In this document: positions 53,200 through 61,371 of the stretch, in pieces
Position numbering within the stretch: the first letter of the stretch is position 1
Layout: each line of letters opens with the position of its first letter
Assembly: GCA_900539655.1 (NCBI GenBank)
Contig: UQCR01000001.1
Span: 1 to 64,000, forward strand
DNA from: an uncultured Robinsoniella sp.
Lineage (GTDB): Bacteria > Bacillota > Clostridia > Lachnospirales > Lachnospiraceae
Direction of reading: 5' to 3'
DNA length: 64,000 nucleotides
The notes under the pieces: generated by a model
What the model was told of the DNA's origin: nothing
The model's input: only the letters and a program-made list of their open reading frames with translations
Database searches by the model: none
Translations under genes and position numbers: made by a program

Positions 53200-53277
53200 G
53201 GACATGCCTGTGGTATTCCTCTAATGGAGACCCGGTGATTCGGTTATCGTAAGATGAAGTGCCAGGGATTAAAGTAC

Positions 53278-53326
53278 AGGACCAGATATGCTCTTGGGTT
53301 CGTAGGCATATCTGGCCTTGTTTTCT
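53278..53326 (+). terminator. terminator after spoVT
   Basis: ACCAGATATGC (53281-53291) pairs with GCATATCTGG (53306-53315), extended by flanking C/G bases, then TTGTTTT. Confidence 0.65.
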
Positions 53327-53342
53327 CTGGGAATAATGAGAA

Positions 53343-53906
53343 TCAGCAGGAACATATATTAATAGACTGCTGATGGTATTCTTCCAGGGTAAGGTCCGTG
53401 ATGGTGAGATAATGGGCCAGAGGTTTTGTTACATAGCGAATGTGCCACGGCTCGTATGCATACCCGGTGATATTTTCTTTTGATTTGGGATAGCGGATGA
53501 TGAACCCATATAACGGTGCATTTTTGGCAAGCCAGATGCCTTCAGACGTTTCTGCAAATGCTTCTACCAGATCCAGTCCCACGCTGGAACAGGAGACATC
53601 TAAAGCCAGCCCGGTCTGGTGCTCGCTGCCACCCGGCGGTGCCACGTAAAGAGGATTTTTGTCCGGATTATAGAGCTCCATCTGCCTGTAATAAGAACGA
53701 TATCCGGATATACCGAAGAGATGGATTCCCTGATCGAAAGCATGGGCAAAAAGTTCTCTTACAGCTTTGGCGGTCTGAGGCTCCAGAAGCCTTTTCGGAT
53801 CATCCGGAAGAGCATCAAAAGGAACGCCAGGGTCTACGAGGGACGCCGGAACAGCACCCGGGTCTAACAGGTGGTGCCGGTTCACAAGAATATCATATTG
53901 GGACAT
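53343..53906 (-). CDS. M15-family D-alanyl-D-alanine carboxypeptidase (VanY-like)
   Basis: The 187-residue peptidase has the M15B zinc motifs GSEHQTGLALDVS (S-x-H-x-x-x-x-x-x-D) and EPWHIRYV (E-x-W-H), preceded by SGYRSYYRQMELYN. It would trim D-Ala from peptidoglycan stems. No signal peptide or membrane anchor is visible at the N-terminus, which is odd for an enzyme acting outside. AAGGAG lies upstream but within a hairpin arm. Confidence 0.85.
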   Translation of the reverse strand: MSQYDILVNRHHLLDPGAVPASLVDPGVPFDALPDDPKRLLEPQTAKAVRELFAHAFDQGIHLFGISGYRSYYRQMELYNPDKNPLYVAPPGGSEHQTGLALDVSCSSVGLDLVEAFAETSEGIWLAKNAPLYGFIIRYPKSKENITGYAYEPWHIRYVTKPLAHYLTITDLTLEEYHQQSINICSC

Positions 53907-53956
53907 AAAAAGACTCCTTTCATATAAGCTATATATGTATATGAGGGAGTCTTTTT
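53907..53956 (-). promoter_or_regulatory. hairpin masking the ribosome binding site of the M15 peptidase gene
   Basis: On the minus strand AAAAAGACTCC (53956-53946) pairs with GGAGTCTTTTT (53917-53907), and adjoining TCATATA/TATATGA extends the stem. The 3' arm contains the AGGAG of the peptidase gene and a T run that ends just before the ATG. It could be the pncB terminator, a translation mask, or both. Confidence 0.65.
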
Positions 53957-54019
53957 ATTTATTCGTAATTTTTAAAATCGGTAACACGCTGTAGAGCGTA
54001 AAGTTGTCAGCAAGTAATC

Positions 54020-55489
54020 TTAAACATTCTCTAATGCATCCATGCTCATTTTCTCCAAGAGTTCGGATTTGATTCTGAATAATTTGTCAGAAAGGTCTAC
54101 ATACACATCGTGTGGGTTTACAAAACGTTTTGTCTCATCCCACAGAGTATCCAGTTCCTGCCTGCAGTAATCGCGGATTTCCATAACAGATGGAGAGTTG
54201 TATATGCATTCCCCGTTTTTAAATACCGGTACTAACAATTCCCTAAGTGTATAAGTCCCTGCATGGATTTTCGTTTTTTTCCAGGTCTCAAGGGGATCAA
54301 AAATGATCATATCTTTTTCGTCATCAAAGGCTTCGTCCGCCAGGGCGATCAGATCCGCTTTTATTTTCTGTGCAGTTTTATCGTAGATGCGGTAAATTGT
54401 TTTGTTTCCCGGATTTGTAATCTTTTCTGTATTTTCTGAAAGTTTGATTTTGGGTATAAAAGCACCGGTTTCATCATCCATAATGGCCGCCAGTTTATAA
54501 ACGCCGCCAAATGCCGGACAGTCTTTGGATGTGATCAGATTCGTACCAACACCCCAGGAAGTTATTTTACAGCCCTGTGCCTTTAAGCTGTCAATCAGGT
54601 ATTCATCCAGATCACTGGATGCGGATATAAACGCGTCTTTGAAACCGGCATTGTCTAACATCACACGGGCTTTTTTAGACATATAAGCAAGGTCACCGCT
54701 GTCCAGGCGGATGCCGTAATTTTTAAGGGGAATGCCTGCTTCTTTCATTTCTGTGAAGATGCGGATTGCATTTGGAACACCGGATTTTAAGGTATCATAG
54801 GTGTCTACAAGCAGACAGCATGCATCCGGATATAAATCGGCATATTTTTTAAACGCCGTATATTCATCCGGAAAACTCATAATCCAGCTGTGAGCATGGG
54901 TGCCTTTCACGGGAACGTCAAAGAGCTGTCCGGCAAGAACATTGGAAGTTCCCACACAACCACCGATCATGGCAGCTCTGGCACCGTATACACCAGCATC
55001 CGGTCCCTGGGCGCGGCGAAGGCCAAACTCCATAATGCCGTCTCCCTTTGCAGCGTATACCACTCGGGATGCCTTGGTGGCAATCAGGCTCTGATGATTG
55101 ATAATTGTTAAAATAGCTGTTTCCACTAACTGAGCTTCCATAATAGGTGCAATAACCTTTACCAGAGGTTCTCTCGGGAATACGACAGTTCCTTCAGGAA
55201 TGGCATAAATATCACCAGTAAACCGGAATTCCGCCAGATAGTCCAGGAAGTCTTCATCAAAGGTGCCAAGTCCTCTCAGATAGTTTACGTCTTCTTTGCT
55301 GAATTTCAGATTTTTAATATAATCGATTACCTGTTCCAGTCCGGCTGCGATGGCATAGCCGCCATCAGAGGGATTTTTGCGGTAAAAAGCATCAAAGACT
55401 ACTATTTCATCCGTATGATTTTTAAAATAACCCTGCATCATGGTTAATTCATAAAAATCTGTTAATAGCGTTAAATTCATTGTACTCAT
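54020..55489 (-). CDS. pncB: nicotinate phosphoribosyltransferase
   Basis: This 489-residue enzyme of NAD salvage joins nicotinate to PRPP. Family segments are seen: LLTDFYELTMMQGYF at the start, EFGLRRAQGPDAGVYGARAA, GTHAHSWIMSFPDEYTAFKKYAD, and LDSGDLAYMSKKAR for PRPP binding. Length is normal for the longer Firmicute PncB form. AAAGGAGCAC precedes the ATG. The CDF transporter gene lies 16 bases upstream on the same strand. Confidence 0.93.
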   Translation of the reverse strand: MSTMNLTLLTDFYELTMMQGYFKNHTDEIVVFDAFYRKNPSDGGYAIAAGLEQVIDYIKNLKFSKEDVNYLRGLGTFDEDFLDYLAEFRFTGDIYAIPEGTVVFPREPLVKVIAPIMEAQLVETAILTIINHQSLIATKASRVVYAAKGDGIMEFGLRRAQGPDAGVYGARAAMIGGCVGTSNVLAGQLFDVPVKGTHAHSWIMSFPDEYTAFKKYADLYPDACCLLVDTYDTLKSGVPNAIRIFTEMKEAGIPLKNYGIRLDSGDLAYMSKKARVMLDNAGFKDAFISASSDLDEYLIDSLKAQGCKITSWGVGTNLITSKDCPAFGGVYKLAAIMDDETGAFIPKIKLSENTEKITNPGNKTIYRIYDKTAQKIKADLIALADEAFDDEKDMIIFDPLETWKKTKIHAGTYTLRELLVPVFKNGECIYNSPSVMEIRDYCRQELDTLWDETKRFVNPHDVYVDLSDKLFRIKSELLEKMSMDALENV

Positions 55490-55505
55490 AAAGTGCTCCT
55501 TTGTC

Positions 55506-56684
55506 TTAGTTAGTTGATACGAAACTCTTGTCTATAGTTATAACACATTGGTACCGTTTATCCAAGTGGGTTATTTGGGAGATGATTTCAAGCTGTATGT
55601 CACTTTGCTGTTTGGGGCTGTATTCATGGGGAATGACCAGGTCAAAGATCAGATTAATCTGGTTTTTGCCTTCAACCATACGGAAATCATGGAAAGAGAG
55701 GCGGTCATCTACACCGGATATGACCATTTCAATATCCTGTTTTAATTTTTGTATACGGCTGTTTTTCGTCTCAATAGGATCCATATGAATCACCAGGAAT
55801 ATTCCCAGTTTTTTACCTACTTCCCGTTCTGCTTTATCGATGACTTCGTGGGATGATTCCACATCCACATCATTGGGAACCTCAGCATGAATAGATGCCA
55901 TGCTTCGCCCCGGCCCATAGTTATGGATAATTAAATCATGACTGCCCTCAATTCCGTCGTAACTTTCTACCATTTGGGTAATGTCCTGATAAAGCTGAGG
56001 ATCCGCCGGTTCTCCGATCAATGGTTTTAAGGTGTCTTTGGCAATGCCGATTCCAGCCCAGATTACAATACCTGCGACCAGAATGCCCACATATCCGTCA
56101 ATGTTGATGCGGAATATGCCGAACACCAGAATCGAGACAATCGTGACTGAAGTAGTGATCACATCCCCCATGGAATCTGCGGCGGCGGCCATCATAACAG
56201 TAGAATTAATCCGTTTGCCCAGTTTTTTATTAAAAAAGCCCATCCAGAGTTTTACGCCTATGGATAAAATCAGGATTACCAGAGATGTGACCTGGAAGGA
56301 TATTTCCTCCGGATTAAATATCTTACTGACGGAATCCTTAAAAAATGTAAATCCGACTTCAATAACTAAAAATGCGACGATCAGTGCGGCAATATATTCA
56401 ATACGCCCATGTCCGAAAGGATGATCCTGGTCTGCGGGCTTGCTTGCCATTTTAACGCCGATCAGACTGATAACAGATGAACCGGCATCGGATAGGTTGT
56501 TAAATGCATCCGCCATAACCGATACGCTGTGCAAACCAATTCCAACCACAAGTTTCACGATAAATAACAGGACGTTGCAGAATATGCCTACGATACCGGC
56601 TAATGTTCCATATGCGGTCCGTACGAGGATATTCTCGGTGTCATGAGGATTTTTAATAAAAGTTTTTACAAGTAAATCTGTCAT
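55506..56684 (-). CDS. cation diffusion facilitator (CDF) transporter
   Basis: The 392-residue protein has six membrane helices; metal-site residues lie in SVMADAFNNLSDAGSS (helix II) and MAAAADSMGDVITTSV (helix V). The soluble C-terminal domain carries ASIHAEVPNDVDVESSHEVID. It would export divalent cations such as zinc, iron or manganese. Start choice is uncertain: the ATG at 56684 is preferred over an in-frame TTG at 56696, neither with a strong ribosome binding site. Confidence 0.87.
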   Translation of the reverse strand: MTDLLVKTFIKNPHDTENILVRTAYGTLAGIVGIFCNVLLFIVKLVVGIGLHSVSVMADAFNNLSDAGSSVISLIGVKMASKPADQDHPFGHGRIEYIAALIVAFLVIEVGFTFFKDSVSKIFNPEEISFQVTSLVILILSIGVKLWMGFFNKKLGKRINSTVMMAAAADSMGDVITTSVTIVSILVFGIFRINIDGYVGILVAGIVIWAGIGIAKDTLKPLIGEPADPQLYQDITQMVESYDGIEGSHDLIIHNYGPGRSMASIHAEVPNDVDVESSHEVIDKAEREVGKKLGIFLVIHMDPIETKNSRIQKLKQDIEMVISGVDDRLSFHDFRMVEGKNQINLIFDLVIPHEYSPKQQSDIQLEIISQITHLDKRYQCVITIDKSFVSTN

Positions 56685-56837
56685 TATTATACCCAATGCT
56701 TATTGCAGGCATGCCTGCCCTTTCTATACTATTAAAATATTATTCTGTTTTTTATTTCCTATATAGCAAATTAAATATGTGAATGATTATACTACTTTTC
56801 CCCAAAAAAGTGTTGAAAAATCGCCAAAAAAGTAGTT

Positions 56838-56901
56838 AAAAAAAATTTTTTTAAAAAAAATGAAAAAAGTACTTGCTTTTTTGAAAAAGGTAATATATAA
56901 T
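56838..56901 (+). promoter_or_regulatory. tRNA promoter with symmetric A/T tracts
   Basis: TTGCTT (56873-56878) and TATAAT (56896-56901) are spaced by 17 bases. Just upstream, 56838-56860 consists of eight A, seven T and eight A. This would act as bent DNA or an UP element for RNA polymerase. Confidence 0.7.
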
Positions 56902-56920
56902 ACATCGTGTTGTAACACAT

Positions 56921-56992
56921 TGGGCTATCGCCAAACGGTAAGGCAACGGACTCTGACTCCGTCATTTCAAGGTTCGAATCCTTGTAGCCCAG
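56921..56992 (+). tRNA. tRNA-Gln (anticodon CTG)
   Basis: The acceptor arms TGGGCTA (56921-56927) and TAGCCCA (56985-56991) pair fully, with G as discriminator. The D arm is small (GCC/GGC), the anticodon stem ACGGA/TCCGT encloses CTCTGAC with anticodon CTG, and the T arm AAGG-TTCGAAT-CCTT is canonical. CCA is not encoded. The start of transcription would lie about 13 bases upstream. Confidence 0.95.
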
Positions 56993-57035
56993 CTATTTAC
57001 AGGTTGTCTTTGATGAAGCTTTTCAGAGGTTCATT

Positions 57036-57060
57036 GAAAGGCAGCCTTTTTGGTTTTTTA
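57036..57060 (+). terminator. weak terminator after the tRNA
   Basis: AAAGGC and GCCTTT form a short stem followed by interrupted T runs. It lies 45 bases after the tRNA. Confidence 0.4.
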
Positions 57061-57137
57061 GGTTTTTCTAACACATTCCGGAAGTTCAGAAAGTTTGAAT
57101 TATGGATTGCCGGTTTTGAAAGCAGTTGGAGGCAGAT

Positions 57138-57851
57138 ATGAGTTATCAGTTTGACAGCAGGGTGCGCTACAGTGAGATTGGAATGGATCAGAGGCTGACG
57201 CTGAATGCCCTTGTTAATTATTTTCAGGACAGCAGTACGTTCCATTCAGAAGAAGTTGGGCTGGGCCTTACTAATCTGACGAAGCGGAACCGGGTATGGG
57301 TACTATCTTCCTGGCAGATCGTGGTGGACAGGTATCCGGCTCTTGGAGAGAAGATCACTGTACAGACATGGCCGTATGATTTTAAAGGTTTTTATGGAAG
57401 CAGAAATTTTGCTCTTGCAGACGAAAATGGAAATAGAATTGCATATGCCAATTCCCTGTGGATATTTGTGGATACCGAAAGCGGACATCCTGCGAAGATC
57501 AGTCCGGCTGAGTCCGACGGATACAGGCTGGAGGAAAAGCTTTCTATGGAATATGCACCAAGAAAGATACCGGTGCCGGCGGAATGTAAACAGCGGGAAG
57601 CATTTCCGGTGCTGAGATGCCACCTGGATACCAACCGCCATGTGAATAATGGCCAATATATACAGATGGCTGAGGAATATCTTCCGGAAGATTTCTGTGT
57701 ATACCAGGTTCGTGTGGAATATAAAAAATCTGCAGTTCTTCATGATCTCATCATACCTATGGTTCATGCAGAGGAAGGACGCATTACGACGGCTCTTTGT
57801 GATGAAGAAGAAAAACCCTATGCAATCGTGGAATTTACCGCAAAGGTGTAA
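57138..57851 (+). CDS. acyl-ACP thioesterase
   Basis: This 237-residue FatA/FatB-family hotdog-fold enzyme has VRYSEIGMDQRLTLNALVNYFQ in the first hotdog domain and the catalytic DTNRHVNNGQYIQ in the second. It releases fatty acids from acyl carrier protein. GGAGG is 5 bases from the ATG at 57138; an in-frame ATG at 57126 is before the site. A CvfB-like gene follows directly. Confidence 0.88.
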   Translation: MSYQFDSRVRYSEIGMDQRLTLNALVNYFQDSSTFHSEEVGLGLTNLTKRNRVWVLSSWQIVVDRYPALGEKITVQTWPYDFKGFYGSRNFALADENGNRIAYANSLWIFVDTESGHPAKISPAESDGYRLEEKLSMEYAPRKIPVPAECKQREAFPVLRCHLDTNRHVNNGQYIQMAEEYLPEDFCVYQVRVEYKKSAVLHDLIIPMVHAEEGRITTALCDEEEKPYAIVEFTAKV

Positions 57852-57866
57852 TATATGGAGGAAGAA

Positions 57867-58703
57867 ATGCTGGAATTAGGAAAAAAGCAGGAATTAGAAG
57901 TTGTAAAACAGGTGGATTTTGGAATTTATCTGGGACAGGGTACCGGAACGGAAGAACGGGTGCTGCTTCCTAAAAAAGAAGTTCCAAAGGATATAAAGAC
58001 AGGAGACAGCCTTAACGTTTTTTTATATAAGGATTCAAAGGACAGGCTCATAGCGACTACCAGGGAGCCGATGCTGGAAGTTGGCGGACTGGCTGTATTA
58101 ACGGTAAAAGAAGTTGGCAAGATCGGTGCATTTTTAGACTGGGGACTGGAAAAGGATCTTCTGCTCCCGTTTAAAGAACAGACGCGAAGAGTGCGTCAGG
58201 GCGAAGAATGGCTGGTAACACTTTATATAGATAAGAGCAGCAGATTATGTGCGACCATGAATGTATATGAAGCCTTAGTCACAGATTCTCCTTATAAGAA
58301 GGATGATCATGTAATCGGTGTAGTCTATGAGATCAGCGAGGAGTTTGGGGTATTTGTAGCAGTTGACAATAAATATTCCGCTTTAATCCCGAAGAAAGAT
58401 GCCGCTGGAAATTATCAGGTGGGTGACAGCATTGAAGCCCGGGTAACGGCTGTGAAAGAAGACGGCAAACTGGATCTGAGCACCAGAGAAAAAGCGTATC
58501 TTCAGATGGATGAGGACGCTGAAAATATTATGGGTGTAATTGATGAATTTTCAGGAGTTCTGCCGTTTACGGACAAAGCATCACCGGAAGTGATCAAACG
58601 GGAATTCGGACTGAGCAAAAATGCATTTAAGCGCGGCGTGGGCAGGCTTCTTAAGGAAGGACGCATTGAAATTACCGAAAGGTCTATCCGTAAGGTTAAG
58701 TAG
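57867..58703 (+). CDS. CvfB-like S1 RNA-binding protein
   Basis: The protein of about 278 residues has tandem S1-type folds (VDFGIYLGQG, GAFLDWGLEKDLLLP, FGVFVAVDNKYSALIP) and a C-terminal winged-helix region (LSKNAFKRGVGRLLKEGRI), matching CvfB/YitL. Such proteins bind RNA and affect virulence genes in Staphylococcus. Start is ambiguous: the ATG at 57867 has GGAGG 5 bases upstream, while the ATG at 57855 has AAAGGTG and would add four residues. Confidence 0.85.
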   Translation: MLELGKKQELEVVKQVDFGIYLGQGTGTEERVLLPKKEVPKDIKTGDSLNVFLYKDSKDRLIATTREPMLEVGGLAVLTVKEVGKIGAFLDWGLEKDLLLPFKEQTRRVRQGEEWLVTLYIDKSSRLCATMNVYEALVTDSPYKKDDHVIGVVYEISEEFGVFVAVDNKYSALIPKKDAAGNYQVGDSIEARVTAVKEDGKLDLSTREKAYLQMDEDAENIMGVIDEFSGVLPFTDKASPEVIKREFGLSKNAFKRGVGRLLKEGRIEITERSIRKVK

Positions 58704-58799
58704 TATTAAGCAGTAAAGGATAAGCAATTTTTGGATACGTTTTAGCAGGAATAAAATAGATGACAGAATAATAAATATAGATTGTCAGGAGGAAAAGAC

Positions 58800-59174
58800 A
58801 TGAAAACAGCAATCAGTACAGACAAAGCACCAGCAGCTATCGGGCCTTATTCACAGGCAATTGAGGTAAACGGAATGATCTATACTTCCGGTGTGATTCC
58901 GGTGGTTCCGGCGACAGGAGAGATTCCGGAAGGCGTGGAAGCACAGGCGGATCAGGCAATCGGTAATCTGGCAGCCTTACTGGAGGCGGCAGGAACTTCA
59001 ATAGCAAAGGTAATTAAAACAACAGTATTTATTAAAGACATGAATGACTTTGGAAAGATCAATGAAATCTATGCAAAATATTTTACCGAAACTTATCCGG
59101 CACGTTCCTGTGTGGAAGTTGCAAGATTGCCAAAGGACGTCCTGATAGAAATTGAAGCAGTTGCTGTTAAATAA
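58800..59174 (+). CDS. ridA: RidA family reactive intermediate deaminase
   Basis: The 124-residue protein matches RidA/YjgF: STDKAPAAIGPYSQAIEV at the start, TSGVIPVVPATGEIPEG and the C-terminal ARSCVEVARLPKDVLIEIEA with the substrate-binding arginine. It hydrolyses reactive 2-aminoacrylate-type enamines, protecting PLP enzymes. AGGAGGAAAAG precedes the ATG at 58800. Confidence 0.95.
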   Translation: MKTAISTDKAPAAIGPYSQAIEVNGMIYTSGVIPVVPATGEIPEGVEAQADQAIGNLAALLEAAGTSIAKVIKTTVFIKDMNDFGKINEIYAKYFTETYPARSCVEVARLPKDVLIEIEAVAVK

Positions 59175-59276
59175 TAAAAAATATTTGATTTTAGTGCGCA
59201 AGTAGTTTATAGTACTAGTAACACCATTGTGTATAACTGGTAAATACAATATAGTGATTGGAAAGGAGATCTGGGG

Positions 59277-59510
59277 ATGAAAGTACAGAATATAACCAAC
59301 ATTGAAAAATTTTTTGAGGTAGTAGACAGCTGCAGCGGAAAAGTAGAACTGGTAACAGGTGAGGGCGACAGACTGAATCTGAAATCAAAGCTTTCCCAAT
59401 ACGTATCTATGGCGAACATCTTTTCAAATGGCGAGATTCCCGAATTGGAAATCGTAGCTTATGAAAAAGATGATATCGACAAATTAATCTCATTTATGGT
59501 TAATAACTAA
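59277..59510 (+). CDS. small conserved-looking protein of unknown function
   Basis: This acidic protein of 77 residues has no signal peptide or membrane segment. It has a clear start with AAAGGAG nearby and its own terminator. Similar small proteins seem familiar from Lachnospiraceae, but I know of no proven function. The sequence ends DIDKLISFMVNN and shows no catalytic motif. Confidence 0.7.
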   Translation: MKVQNITNIEKFFEVVDSCSGKVELVTGEGDRLNLKSKLSQYVSMANIFSNGEIPELEIVAYEKDDIDKLISFMVNN

Positions 59511-59519
59511 GATTTGCAG

Positions 59520-59548
59520 AGCTGTCTCCTACGGGGGCAGCTTTTTTT
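59520..59548 (+). terminator. terminator after the 77-residue gene
   Basis: AGCTGTCTCC (59520-59529) pairs with GGGGGCAGCT (59533-59542), followed by seven T residues. Confidence 0.8.
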
Positions 59549-59572
59549 AAATGGATTTTTATAGAATGTTTA

Positions 59573-59601
59573 TTGTTATTAGGGGCATTATTTGATATAA
59601 T
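59573..59601 (+). promoter_or_regulatory. promoter of the methyltransferase/CPBP operon
   Basis: TTGTTA (59573-59578) and TATAAT (59596-59601) are spaced by 17 bases. Confidence 0.6.
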
Positions 59602-59654
59602 GACCAAAAGAGTAAATAATAAATTTAACAGCAATTAAGAAAAGGAGAAAAATT

Positions 59655-60269
59655 TTGGATTCATTAGACTATTATGAGCGATATGCAGGCGTATATTATG
59701 AGAACACAGTAGATCTTGACATGCATGAGGCACTGGACAAGTTTCTTTCATACCTTCCTGAAAATGCAGAGGTTTTAGACCTTGGCTGCGGGTCTGGCAG
59801 GGACAGCCTCTATCTGGAAGAAATGGGATGTTATGTAACTCCTCTGGATGGTTCAGAAGAAATGTGTAAGCTGGCAGAGATTAACACTGACAAAGAAGTC
59901 TTACATATGACTTTTGAGGAGATGGAATTTGACGAGGTGTTTGACGGAATCTGGGCATGTGCTTCTTTGCTTCATGTGGAAGAGAAAGATATGGACCGCA
60001 TTATGGGGAAAGTGATCCAGGCGCTTAATCCGGGAGGAATCCTGTATGCTTCATTTCGCTATGGTGAATCTGAGGAATTCCGTAATCAGCGTTTATTTCA
60101 TGACTATACAGAGGATTCTCTGTACCGCATGTTGAAACGCCAGAGAGGTATTAAAATTATAGAGATCTGGAAGACGGAAGATGTCAGAAACAGTCATCCG
60201 GACACAGAGTGGATCAATGTATTAGTAAAGAAAAAAATGACAAAATCAGGCGAGGACTTATATGAATAA
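59655..60269 (+). CDS. class I SAM-dependent methyltransferase
   Basis: The 204-residue protein has the SAM loop VLDLGCGSGRDSLYLEEMG (motif I, about residues 39-57), VTPLDGSEEMCKLA and the post-loop GIWACASLLHVEEKDM. The start is TTG at 59655 with AAAGGAG upstream. Its substrate is unknown. It overlaps the following protease gene by 8 bases. Confidence 0.85.
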   Translation: MDSLDYYERYAGVYYENTVDLDMHEALDKFLSYLPENAEVLDLGCGSGRDSLYLEEMGCYVTPLDGSEEMCKLAEINTDKEVLHMTFEEMEFDEVFDGIWACASLLHVEEKDMDRIMGKVIQALNPGGILYASFRYGESEEFRNQRLFHDYTEDSLYRMLKRQRGIKIIEIWKTEDVRNSHPDTEWINVLVKKKMTKSGEDLYE

Positions 60270-61233
60270 AATTAAAAATATTAACCGGCTGTTCCTGGGA
60301 ATGGTGATTTTTGCTTTTCTGTTTTCCTTTGGTATCGGATTTTTTGTAACAGGGCTTGGCACAGAGATGGCTATGATTTTAGGACAGCTGATGTATTTGA
60401 TACCAATCTTGTTTTACATTCTGGTTATGCGCGTACCCGTGAAAGAGGAAATCCCATTCAGGAAAATCAAATGGTCTACAGCATGTATGGTTGTTTTGTT
60501 TGTCGTACTGCTGATGCCGCTGGTTTCATTTTTAAATTTATTTTCCATGCTTTTTGTAACAAACCATGTGAATGCCAGCGCACAGGAATTGAACACAAAT
60601 CCGTTCCTGGTAAATCTGCTTCTGGTTGGCGTAATGCCGGCTGTTTCAGAAGAATTTATGTTCCGCGGTGTATTTTATGGAAGCTACCGGAGGAAGAATC
60701 ATGTACAGGGAGCAATACTGTGCGGTCTGGTCTTCGGTATGGCACATTTAAATGTAAATCAGTTTTTATATGCGTTTGTAGCAGGCTTTGCATTCTGCCT
60801 GCTGATGGAGGCAACAGGAAGTATTCTGGCTCCTATGCTTGCGCATTTTGTAATTGATGCATGGAGCGTTGTGGTACTGGAACTGCAGAAAGTGCTGTAT
60901 CAGGAGATGCCTCAGCTATCCGATACGGTTCAGAACACAAGCCTGTCATCCGATACAATACTGACAGCCCTTCAGGGAGTGGCAATTGCAGCGGTAATCT
61001 GTACAGCCTTAGCAGGATGCGTGCTTTTCTGGATCAGTAAGCACTGCAAGCGGGATATTCATTTTGTATCCATTTTCCGGAATGCATTCAAGAGAAGAGA
61101 ACCGGAAATGTCTGCCGTTATGGTAAACGGTGAGCTGCAGACTGCCGGGCAGGCAGAAAACAGAAGGCTGGTTACGCCTTGCTTTGTAATAGGCGCACTC
61201 ATCTGCATTGTTCAGATGATTCGAATAGGTTAA
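60262..61233 (+). CDS. CPBP family intramembrane metalloprotease
   Basis: The 323-residue protein has about eight membrane segments and the CPBP/CAAX motifs SEEFMFRGVFYGS (EExxxR), FGMAHLN and AHFVIDAWSV. Relatives cleave prenylated or other membrane substrates, or confer bacteriocin self-protection. The ATG overlaps the methyltransferase stop. A palindromic repeat cluster follows. Confidence 0.85.
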   Translation: MNKIKNINRLFLGMVIFAFLFSFGIGFFVTGLGTEMAMILGQLMYLIPILFYILVMRVPVKEEIPFRKIKWSTACMVVLFVVLLMPLVSFLNLFSMLFVTNHVNASAQELNTNPFLVNLLLVGVMPAVSEEFMFRGVFYGSYRRKNHVQGAILCGLVFGMAHLNVNQFLYAFVAGFAFCLLMEATGSILAPMLAHFVIDAWSVVVLELQKVLYQEMPQLSDTVQNTSLSSDTILTALQGVAIAAVICTALAGCVLFWISKHCKRDIHFVSIFRNAFKRREPEMSAVMVNGELQTAGQAENRRLVTPCFVIGALICIVQMIRIG

Positions 61234-61260
61234 ATAGGATAAAAGTAAATAGCTAATCTT

Positions 61261-61359
61261 AGAGCGTGTTTGGAGACATAGAGCGTGTTTTAATACACGT
61301 CCCAGCCTGACCGGATATATTACTGGTATGACAGGGTATGTTTTCAGACACGTTCTGGA
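61261..61359. repeat. AGAGCGTGT repeat cluster before dnaE
   Basis: AGAGCGTGTT occurs at 61261-61270 and again at 61280-61289 (AGAGCGTGTT), with ACACGT following at 61295. Near the far end, AGACACGTTCT (61347-61357) is the imperfect complement. These form nested, imperfect stems related to the palindromes at 4131, 37941 and 38749. Confidence 0.55.
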
Positions 61360-61371
61360 ATTGAGGTATAG

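Noticed and set aside
56921..56992. tRNA used as an integration site for a mobile element
   Set aside because: No integrase, no duplicated 3' end of the tRNA and ordinary housekeeping genes on both sides.
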